The translations under genes were made by a program, and so were the position numbers. From Corythucha ciliata (taxonomy: Eukaryota > Arthropoda > Insecta > Hemiptera > Tingidae): 64,000 nucleotides of DNA. Position 1 is the first letter of the stretch. Each line of letters opens with the position of its first letter. This document shows positions 55,700 to 64,000 of the stretch, in pieces. The notes beneath the pieces are model-generated. The model made no database searches. It had not been told where the DNA came from and worked only from the letters and a program-made list of their open reading frames with translations. Location of the stretch: assembly GCA_038030265.1 (NCBI GenBank), contig CM075943.1:13888001-13952000 (forward strand). Reading direction: 5' to 3'.

Positions 55700-57500
55700 T
55701 TCATTCTAATAAAAATGGCTTGCTATCAATTCACTGCCTATTCCCAGCTTAAAACGCCTTAAAAATTGCCAAACTGGCAATTACCGATCTAAAAAAGCCC
55801 AACGGACTTCACACGGTCTAAAAGTGGCTAGACTGACGGTTCATGCAGCCCTGAAAATGCATGAAAAGATCATGAATCCCGCTTTGAAACTTGGCTAAAT
55901 CTTCCATTCGCGAGCTACAATTAGCTAAAACTATAGCGATTCCCGCACTAAAAGTGGCCAAGCTGACGTAACGCGCTCTAAAAACGGGCAAACTAACAAT
56001 TCACGCTCTGCAAATCCCTAAACAGACAATTCCTGCCCTGAATATTCCAAAATCAACCATTTGAGCACCATGAATGCCCAAACTGACCATTCGGGTGTTG
56101 GCTTGACGGGTCTAATAGCGTCCTTAAAAAAGCAAAACTAATGGCCCAAAAGACTTTACGAACCCTAAAAATGGAAAAACAGACGATTCATGCTCTGAAA
56201 ATATCACACTGACTATTCATTCTCTATAAATGGCTATACTGACAATTTGCGCTCTAGAAGCTGACAATTCGCACCTCATAAATGGCCTGACGGACTATTC
56301 GCAGTTTGAAAAAAAATGGCAGAACTGACTGTTTGTGTTCTATAAATGGTTAAACAAATAATTCACGCAATGAAAATGTCAAAACTGAGTTCGCAAAAAC
56401 ATACAATTGACTAATGATGGATTCATGCCCTAGGAATGGCCATACTGGCAGCGTAAAATTGCCAAACTGGCTATTTACGCCCTGTAAATGACATACTCAA
56501 CTCGTACCAGCAATTCACGGTCTAAAAATGGCCTAAGTGATCGTTTGTGCTCTACAGAGGCTAAACAGATGATTAGCGCTTTCAAAACCGCGCTCAAAAC
56601 CGCGCACCCAAAAAATGGCCAAACAGGGCTATTTGCGCCCTTCAAGCGATAAACTGACCACTTGCGATTGAGCACCGAGCGTGGGCCGTCCTCGCCGAAC
56701 CCCCCACACCCCCACCATCCAGCGTTAGCCACGTGAGTTAGCTACATGGACTGGATAAACTTAGTGATTTGATTTGAAACTATAAATTGCTATAAAATTG
56801 CTTGATTGGCAAATCACGCCCTAAAATGGCTAAATGTGCTAATTCGTGCCAGTGAAATTGCAAAACTTACCGCATGCGCAGTGTAAAAATGGACAAAGTG
56901 ATCCATCACGCCTGGGAAATGGCTAAAAATGCAGACGATTTGTGCTCTAAAAATAGCAGAACTAATAGTTTGCGTCTTGAAAATGCCTTATCTGACGATT
57001 CATGCTATTAAAATGCATAAATGTGACTTGCTGCTGGTCGCACCTAAAAAATCAATTTCACGGATTTCACTGCGCCAAAAACAAATTTTTTCTCGTTCGA
57101 ACCATTCGAAAAATGGTGAATCTAGCGATTCATGCCTTATGCAATGCTAAAATAACCGGCCGCACCCTAAAATTGACTTTACGAACGATTCGTCCCCTGG
57201 AAATAGTCAAACGGACTATTCACGCCCTAAAAATGGCTAAAATGACGATTCGCGCCTTGAAAATGGCCAAACAAGCCATTGAAAATGGCTGAATAATGGT
57301 GGTCTGAAATAACCAAACGCCTTAAAAATTTCAATCTTCAAAGTTTCGGTCTAACAATGGTCAAACTGGTCATTCGCGCTCTTTGGAAAGCGTCAGGGAC
57401 AACGACAATTCGTCCCTTGAAAGTGGTAGAACAGACTAGACAAGCTCTAAAACGGGCTGCTGGTCGTATTGACAATTCACTGCGCCAATCCCCCACAATA
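55700..57500 (+). repeat. Short-period repeat array, family D, 1.8 kb
   Basis: Units of about 29-31 bp read GACGATTCGCGCCCTAAAAA then TGGCTAAAC, with variants (for example 57190-57270, 56160-56260). Some reading frames here look like short Lys/Met/Ile-rich peptide repeats (57002-57292), but these follow the DNA period and not selection on protein. Confidence 0.8.
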
Positions 57501-57544
57501 ATGGCTATAATGACAGATTTGCGACCCCTTCACCTGAAACAGTC

Positions 57545-58485
57545 GAGTTCTTAAAACTATCAAAACAATTCCGTCCCGTAAACTGTCAATTTCGGCCTGG
57601 GAACTGTCAATTTCACCTGAGAAACTGTCTAGATTGTCATAAATAACTGTCAATGTTATCTCAAAAACTGTCAATTTCGTCCTGGGGACTGTAATTTCTA
57701 GTTGACACACACTCACTGTCAATTTTGTCCTATGAAGGTCAATTTCACCGTTTGAAACTGTCAATTTCGCCCTATAAACTGTTAATTGAATGTTCTAAAA
57801 ACTTAGAACACCCTTGAAACTGTTAATTTCGTCTTTTAAACTGTCAATAAAGACCCCGAAACAGTCACTTTCGTCACCAAACCTATCAGTGTCGTCCCGA
57901 AACTGCCAATTTCGTCCTACATACTGTCAATTTCGTTCAAGAATCATTCAAAACTGTGTCAATTTCGTCCACTCAACTTGCATTTGTTCGGAAAACAGTC
58001 AATTCCATCCTGAAACTGTCAATTTTGCCAGGAAATTGTAAATTTCGTTGTCAGAACTATCAATGTCGTCCTAAAACTCCTAATTTCATCCTATTAACTG
58101 TCAATTTCGTCCTAATTTTCAATATCACCCTAGATACTGTCAATTTCAAAATTCAAAACTGTAATTGTCGTACTTCAAACTGTCAATTTCGACTTACAAT
58201 TATGTCAATTTTGCCTCAATAACTGACAATTTTGACTTGGAATCTCAATTCAATTTGTTTATCCTTTAATTGCCTGGAGGACTCTCAATCTCGTCTAACA
58301 TAACAAGTATCCCAAACCTTGATTCGAGGTTTTGCATCAAAGTACTAGAAACTATCAATATCCTCGTTCAATACTGTCAATTTCGTCCTGGAAACTGTAA
58401 ATTTCGTCTTCAAAACACCGTCAATGTCGCCCTATAGACACTGTAATTTTCGGCGTTAAAAACCGTCAATTTGACAGTTTTTGGG
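57545..58485 (+). repeat. Short-period repeat array, family B
   Basis: Units of about 20-22 bp, AACTGTCAATTTCGTCCT with variants, are very clear at 57580-57680, 57895-57970 and 58085-58160. It ends in a G-run near 58511. Confidence 0.85.
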
Positions 58486-58599
58486 AAAGGGGCTTGAGAG
58501 TAAACGTCTTGGGGGGGGGGGCTAATACGACCAACCGGGGGAGGGGGTCAAGTCCCTATCGCCCCACTTAAATCCGCCAATGGATAAAACAAATCATTC

Positions 58600-58940
58600 G
58601 CTGTTTCTTATGACAACTTCGCGACTAAATTAAAAAAAAACAAAAAAAAAACGCTAATTCAAATGGATAATTGAGAAGAGAGTCGTAAATTCGAGGCTAA
58701 AATGTATCAAACTCACGGATATTTAAAGAAATCCCTTTAATTCACAGTTAAAATGGAGAAAATCGCTAATTCATGGCTTGAGTTGACAAAAAGCACTCAT
58801 TCGCAGCTATAATGAATAAAAAACGGTAATACGTGCATCAATTTTAGTGAATGTGGTACTTCGTGGTTCGCGGCCATAAATAAGAAACAGATTGTTAGCA
58901 AAATATGGAGTAAATCCCTCAATCGTGATTGAAATTGAGA
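58600..58940 (+). repeat. Short-period repeat array, family A
   Basis: Forward units (GCTAATTCATGGCTTGAGTT, ATTCACAGTTAAAATGGAGA). The tRNA-hairpin element is inserted at its right end. Confidence 0.7.
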
Positions 58941-58953
58941 AAAAAATATAATT

Positions 58954-59381
58954 AATAAATTAATTAGACTGATATTATCCGGACGACGTTGGAAGGGCAT
59001 AGCCCAACACGATTCGAGTTTCGAGAAAAAATGGCTCCCCGGCATCATTATATCCATCTAACAACATCTAGATAAGATAAAATTCGGCGTGGTTTACCGA
59101 TCAGGAGAAGCGCCTAGAGTTTCGAGAAACAATGGACCTGGGTGGGGTTCGGCTTAGCTTATCCCTCGGAGTACGACTCCCATAGGCGTCTCCGTGGCGC
59201 AAATGGCAGCGTGCTGGACTGGTAATCCAGAGGTTGCGGGTTCAAATCCCGCCGGGGAGCCATTTTTTCTCGAAACTCGAATCGTGTTGGGCTATGCCCT
59301 TCCATCGTCGTCCGGATAATATCAGTGTAATTAATTTATTAATTAAAATACCGGCGACAGATTTATTCATCATATCCATCT
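58954..59381 (+). mobile_element. tRNA-containing hairpin element with 14-bp target duplication (428 bp)
   Basis: AAAAAAATATAATT flanks the segment on both sides (58940-58953 and 59382-59395). Deleting the segment rejoins a family A unit, so the borders are well fixed. Inside, a left arm (58951-59043) and right arm (59251-59345) are inverted copies of about 93 bp with only about two mismatches. The arms include GGGCATAGCCCAACACGATT and CGAGTTTCGAG. The tRNA-like gene lies between the arms, and its last ~10 bases belong to the right arm. CATCATATCCATCTA precedes the 3' duplication, and a near copy follows the left arm (about 59044-59060). A long target duplication with an A-rich junction points to retroposition, but the inverted-repeat body is unlike a standard SINE. 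Confidence 0.85.
59188..59260 (+). tRNA. tRNA-like gene, anticodon GGT (Thr by code), probably a retro-copy
   Basis: The cloverleaf is visible: D-arm GCGC...GCGT (59197-59212), anticodon arm CTGGA-CTGGTAA-TCCAG (59214-59230) with anticodon GGT, variable loop AGGTT, and T-arm GCGGG-TTCAAAT-CCCGC (59236-59252). The B box GGTTCAAATCC and A box TGGCGCAAATGG are good. The acceptor stem GTCTCCG/CGGGGAG has a G-G mismatch at the end. CCA follows in the genome (59260-59262), then T6 (59263-59268), a pol III terminator. Eukaryotes normally read ACC with an A34 tRNA-Thr, so a GGT anticodon is odd. The body also resembles tRNA-Trp. With the genomic CCA this fits a tRNA-derived retroposon better than a housekeeping gene. 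Confidence 0.7.
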
Positions 59382-59439
59382 AAAAAAATATAATTCACGG
59401 ATCTACAGAAAACTCATGACGAATAGGGCCAGTTTCCAA

Positions 59440-60520
59440 TATTGGCAAATTCGAAGACGAAACAGTTAATTTCGTCGCCAAGCACATCAGTGTCGCAATG
59501 AAACTGCCAATTTCGTCCTAATAACTGTCAATTTCGTCCTTGAAACTGTCATCGACGTTCAAAACTGGTCATATCATCCTGGAAACTATCTACGAGCATT
59601 TGTCCTTGAAACTGTCAATTTATTCTTGGAAACTATCAATGGACATTTTGTCCCGGAAAAAGTCAATTCCGTTCAACAAATTGTCTATTTTGTCTCAGGA
59701 AATTGTAAATTTCGTCGTAAAAACTCAATTTCATCCGATGTCGTCCTAGTATCGTCAATTTCGTCGAAATGGACAATACTAGGACGAAATCGACGGTTTA
59801 AATAACGAAATTAACAGTTTGTAGGATGAAATTGACAGATTTGAACATATATTTGACAGTTTATAGGGCCAACTTTTCAGTTTTGAACGACGAAATTGAC
59901 AAATTGTAGTCCTCGATTGTTTCCGGTGAAGTGGCTTGGAAACCGTCAGTTTCTATAGGGCGAAAATGGCAGGTTCGTGGACGAAATTAACAGTTTGTAG
60001 GACGAAATTAGCAGTTTTAGAGTGATATCTATAGTTTTGAGGACGAAATTGACAGTTTGAATTATGAAATTGACCTTCATAGGGCGAAATTTGCAGTTTC
60101 ATTGACGAAATCAACAGTTTACCTATATGACGAAATTGATAGTTTCAACTGGAAATTTGTAGTTCCTCCCAGGACCAATTTGACAGTTTCTGGGAAAACA
60201 TTGACGTAGTTTTCAGTCTGAAATCGACAGTTTACAGAACGGAATTATCGTGAGAGTTTTGATACTCGACTGTTTCAAGTGAATAGGCTCAAAACCCGAA
60301 TTGTCTGCTGATGAATCTCCAAATCTAGTTTTGTGATGTTTTTTTAATATAATTATATTTTATATTAAAATATAAAATAATTATATTATTTCTCAGGCAA
60401 ATTTGAGAGTTTTTTAAAGAAAAAATTGACAGCTTTAATGAAGAAATGGACAGTTCGAGTGAAATTGACAGTTGCCGAGGGAGGAGTTAGAAAAATCCAT
60501 AGTCTAAAACCCAAAAATTC
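59440..60520. repeat. Short-period repeat array, family B, turning round at a palindrome
   Basis: Forward units (AACTGTCAATTTCGTCCTTG) run to about 59740, and reverse units (GGACGAAATTGACAGTTT) from about 59785 onward. The turn is the palindrome TCGTCCTAGTATCG.../...CAATACTAGGACGA at 59741-59787 (23-bp arms, two mismatches, one central base). Confidence 0.85.
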
Positions 60521-60529
60521 TTGTCAGTG

Positions 60530-60785
60530 ACTGAGTTCACAATTTTTAGTGCGTGAATAGTCGTTAGGACATGAGTATGGTCAATTTGGCCATTTTTGGA
60601 ACGGTCATTTTTCCAAAGAGCGAATCTGTCAGTTTAGCTATTATTGTAGGCGGGAGGGGGCGTGAATTGTCAGTACGACCAGCAGCCCCTTTTTAGGGTC
60701 TGATCAGTCAGTTATAACACTTTCAAGGGACGCCCTGACGCTTTCTAAAGAGCGCGGGTTTGACCATTTTAGAGTGAAAATCAGT
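60530..60785 (-). repeat. Short-period repeats, family D (reverse orientation)
   Basis: Units such as TAGTGCGTGAATAGTCGTTA, GGTCAATTTGGCCATTTTTG and GAGCGAATCTGTCAGTTTAG. Confidence 0.6.
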
Positions 60786-61770
60786 GGAATCACGGCTAAA
60801 ATTGAGTGGAACAGGTAATTCTCAGCTGAAATTTAGAAAATTTTCTCAGCTAAAAGTAAGAAAAATTGTAAATTCGGGGCATCAATTGAGAGAAAGCGCT
60901 CATTTGCGTGGCTAAGAAGTGAAAGAAAACGCTAATTCGCGGCTAAAATGAAAAAAAAAACGCTAATGCGCTGCTAAGATTGATACAAAAAACCTAATTC
61001 GTGGCTAAAGTTGACGAAAGGCGCTCATTTGCAACTGAAGTTGAGGAAAAATTTTCAATTTTCGATTAGTTTTATGAAATAATTTGCAAATAGGTCTTTG
61101 AGCGGCTAAAATTGAGAAGCCGCTCTGTAGTGCTGTTCTTGAGGTAGGTAAGTACGCGGCTATATGAGTTCAGAAAATGCACTGAGGGCTAATTTAACGT
61201 TTCTCGGTGCCACATTGAGGAAATATCACTTAATTGCTGCGTGTAAAGGCCATTTTAAAGTTAAAATCCGAAAATAAAATGATGCTGTGCTGGTTTTGGA
61301 ACCAGTCCGCGGTTGAAATTGAGAAAAAGTGCTCATTCGCGCCAAAAATAGCGTGAGAAAATGGGAAAACTGTTCAATTAACGAGTATAAGAGAGAAAAG
61401 GCACTACTTCGTGGACAAATTGTGAAAAAAAAAAAAAAAAGGATTAATTCCCGGATTAAAAGCCGCGAGTTCACTGTAAAAGTCGACAAGAGTGCTATTT
61501 AGCAGTTAAAATTGATAAACACCAAGTCACCGAATTCACGGACAGAATTCAGAAAAATCACAAAACAAATGGCACATTCCCGGGTAAAATAAAAAAAAAA
61601 ATCCAATTCGAGGTCTTACGAAATACGTTATTTAACCGCTGAATTTGATAGGAAGAGCAAAGTGGTGACCAAAACTGAGTGAAACAGTTATTTCGTGGCT
61701 GAAATTGAGGAAAAATGCTAATTTGCGCTTAAAATTGAGAAAAAGTTGAGTAGGAGAAATCAGACAATTG
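60786..61770 (+). repeat. Short-period repeat array, family A
   Basis: Forward units (GCTAATTCGCGGCTAAAATG, CACGGCTAAAATTGAGTGGA). A poly-A of about 15 lies near 61427. This is the last array in the window. Confidence 0.75.
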
Positions 61771-62442
61771 AAGCTTATTTTCGATCAGAAAATCTATTGA
61801 ACAGGTTTTTCTAAACGTTTCTGACCACACTGCCCTGTTTTTAAGAGGCCGCACGATTTTTATCGCGGTTGGTGGCCTATGCATTGAAGCCCCTAAAGGC
61901 CAGGACGAGCCGTGACGACGCAGGTGGACCTCGCTGTCCCTGCTGAAGTCAAGGACATCGTGAAAGGCTTATTTTCAGCTTTGGGGCGTTGGCGTCACTC
62001 ATTGTTCGCGTTCGGCTCAAATCCGGGAAAAAATGACCGACAATAATCAGTAAAAATCTCCCGACGCGCTTAGAAGGTCGGATATTCCATCAGGTGAGCG
62101 GTTGAAGTTGGTGCAAATTTGTTACCCGCGTTGAGTTTTGCTGCTGCTGCTGATGGATTGGGGGGGGGGGTCTTTTTGGGTGGGTGATGCACCCTCCATC
62201 TTGGTAGGGATGGGCGGCCCTGAGCAAGCATTAAGCAGGGATAAGGCTAATTCGAGACATGGTTTCAGGTAGAGCACACTAGCACGCAGTAACCCTAAGC
62301 CAAATAAAAGCTTTTCCGCTTAAAGAGAAACTTGTTTCCTACGGGCCTCAGTTTGTCAAACGAAAAATAAATGGCTAAATAAATAATAAATCGGCTTGTT
62401 CCCCGCATCTTAAAGTTCAATATTTAGAGATCCTAATCTGTC
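61771..62442. other. No recognised gene; G-run near 62160
   Basis: Short-period repeats are absent. A TGCTGCTGCTGCTG patch and a run of about 11 G lie near 62141-62170. No motif was found. Confidence 0.4.
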
Positions 62443-62967
62443 TTATCTTTCAGGAACGAAGGGAATTTGAAATATAAACAAACTCACATACATTTTTAAG
62501 TATCTTCCAGTGTTTGATATTGATTTTTCGAGAGTAAAAACTGCGCGGCGCTCCCCTCTGGAAACCAAGTCTTGTTTACAAGCATCAGATACTAACGCTT
62601 TGACCGATACAGGTGGGGCAACTTTTGGGTCTCTCGTAAAGTTTAAAATATGATAAGGTTTGAATACAAGAGTTACGTGATTCGATTCATTGCAGCCCAC
62701 CCATATTATAGGCTCGAAGGAACAAAAGGCTTTACAGAGCCATAGAACACTAGAGTTAAGAAAATCCATTTAATCTTCTAAAAAGGGGGCGCCTGAATCA
62801 TCAGTCTTACGGTTAGGTCCATAAATGATTGTAAAAACGTTCAAGCCTGGAAGAGAAGTGGCACAACCTCTTGGCAATGAACAGAGAATGGGAATATTGA
62901 AATTGGATTGTAAGAATTTTATTTCCACCTTAAAGTCATTCGTTACAGTCCTGTCAAATGCTTTTCT
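62443..62967 (-). pseudogene. Unrecognised 175-codon frame with one internal stop
   Basis: On the minus strand a single frame runs from a stop at 62968-62970 down to a stop at 62443, broken only by one TAA (62770-62772). Upstream of it the frame has NDFKVEIKFLQSNFNIPILC then LPGLNVFTIIYGPNRK; downstream, CSFEPIIWVGCNESNHVTLV, PPVSVKALVSDACKQDLV and RAVFTLEKSISNTGRYLK. Composition looks like real protein, and the region has no short-period repeats. No family is recognised. It may be a decayed host exon, a retroelement gag or another captured gene. Possible splice signals exist inside (CTTAACTCTAG at 62760-62750 and GTGAGT at 62487-62482), but their phases do not prove exons. I recognise neither a start nor catalytic residues. 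Confidence 0.4.
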
Positions 62968-62970
62968 TTA

Positions 62971-64000
62971 GGTCTTCATTTCTTATTCTCGAATAATTGA
63001 AAAATACCGTTTGTTACACGGCTATCACTCTATAAATAATAAATAAAAATAACTGATAAAATCTTCCTAAGTCGAGGAAATATAATATTTTAAAGGCCCG
63101 GATCTTGAAAGGTTTATCACCATACGCGTATATCATTGATCCAAGAAAATGGGGTACATTCGACGTCATTAATTATAAAACTCTCTCGTTTCTCTCGCAG
63201 CTTGCTTGAAACTTCACTTTTCGTATAAGGATACCATCGCGAAACTCAATTTTCTCATATAGAAAACCACGGCGTGAAATGTAACACTCGAGTGTGCCGT
63301 ATACATTTTCTGATTAGAATAATGAACGACCCGAGTTTGAAATAGGCGAATTTCATGTTTTTCAAACTTCCATTATTTTTTATTAAAAAAACAATTTGAA
63401 GTACAAAACATTACTTGAAGTTTGAGCACGACCACTTGTAGTGAAATACTGCGAAAAATTCGAGAAAAATATCGAGTTCGAGACCCAGTGACAACGATTA
63501 ATTTCCTAATTTTCAGAGACCAAGGAGTCAGTGGACTGGACATCAATAACCGTTTGTTCCAGATCGTTGAGCTTATACTTTTCTTACCGTGATATTACAA
63601 GAATAATGTTCTCGTGCTGACCAAAAATGATCTGGAATCTTGTAAGAGACTAGACGCCGAGATCAAGCTTACAGTAAAGACCTTGAAAGATTATATAAAA
63701 ATATGGATCATGTTATTACAAGAACAGAAGTTAACGATTCTCCCCCCCCCCTTCCACCAACAACTCATTTCGTCAGCCCATTCACTCATTTATTAATTGT
63801 CTCGTGGAAGTGAACGGCGTATTTACCTGAAAGGTAAAGGATGCAAAAAAAACAAAAAAACAACACATTGCGAGCCACCACTCGAGGCCGAAGTATGATT
63901 AATTATTAAAATTTAACAATGAATAATGAAAAGGGGCGAATAGCTGTTGCGAGGAAAACGAGGGTCGTTCCTGTACGACGCCACCCTTGAAAAGACCCGA
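62971..64000. other. No recognised gene
   Basis: AT-rich, unique-looking sequence with a C-run near 63743. The frame 63614-63796 shows no motif. Confidence 0.4.

Noticed and set aside
57002..57292. 96-codon frame with repeated Ala-Leu-Lys-Met-Ala-Lys-like peptide units, as a possible repeat protein
   Set aside because: It lies wholly within a family D array whose ~30-bp period gives 10-residue peptide repeats automatically. Units drift in length and lose frame outside this stretch.
5861..61770. Short-period arrays as a CRISPR array
   Set aside because: The repeats are not identical, spacers are not unique fixed-length segments, there are no cas genes, and the context is eukaryotic.
62482..62760. 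Splice signals around 62488-62749 as an internal host exon
   Set aside because: The acceptor and donor look plausible, but the phase from the upstream donor candidate (GTAAGA near 62810) does not match, and the frame runs on through both sites.

Overview
This window looks like gene-poor, AT-rich animal nuclear DNA, most likely from an arthropod or another invertebrate. No operons, rRNA or bacterial-style genes are visible. Every coding region I recognise belongs to a broken transposable element: non-LTR retrotransposons with I/R1- and Jockey/CR1-type reverse transcriptases, Ty3/gypsy retrotransposons, an intron-containing hAT (BED-finger) transposase, and a Harbinger-type remnant. I saw no intact host protein gene. 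The clade is inferred from the transposon types and cannot be fixed to a species.

Layout. 1-3.0 kb: a Ty3/gypsy integrase scrap at the left edge, then a Jockey/CR1-like LINE on the minus strand. The LINE is split by a 578-bp solo LTR with a perfect 5-bp target duplication and bracketed by two copies of one MITE in opposite orientation. 5-7.1 kb: a degenerate short-period repeat array with a tRNA-derived SINE inserted (12-bp target duplication and poly-A tail). 7.9-9.1 kb: two LINE fragments facing each other. 10.8-11.8 kb: a 1-kb foldback element. 12.6-17.2 kb: short-period arrays with a TTAA-flanked MITE, Harbinger remnants and further hairpin MITEs. 20.2-22.8 kb: a minus-strand Ty3/gypsy pol with a large deletion and a second SINE copy. 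23.2-24.5 kb: a hAT transposase pseudogene with a recognisable 74-bp intron and an inserted inverted-repeat element. 25.3-30.0 kb: a nearly complete I-type LINE (gag with three CCHC knuckles, endonuclease, RT, RNase H, poly-A), broken by frameshifts and an RT/RNase H deletion replaced by about 270 bp of unrelated tandem-repeat filler. 33-61.8 kb: long stretches of short-period repeats interrupted by MITE-like hairpins, a 775-bp tandem duplication, three copies of a 320-bp dispersed repeat, and a 428-bp element that combines a tRNA-like gene, a near-perfect 93-bp inverted repeat and 14-bp target duplications. 62.4-63.0 kb: an unrecognised 175-codon minus-strand frame with one stop.

The most unusual property is a set of degenerate repeat families with units of roughly 20-30 bp. 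I label them A to E by consensus word. Together they cover roughly a third of the window (my estimate by eye). They occur in both orientations, and at least two orientation switches sit exactly on imperfect palindromes. These arrays, the tRNA-hairpin element, and about twenty runs of nine or more G or C are the best candidates for undescribed biology. All coordinates of arrays and remnants are approximate unless a target duplication or splice site fixes them.
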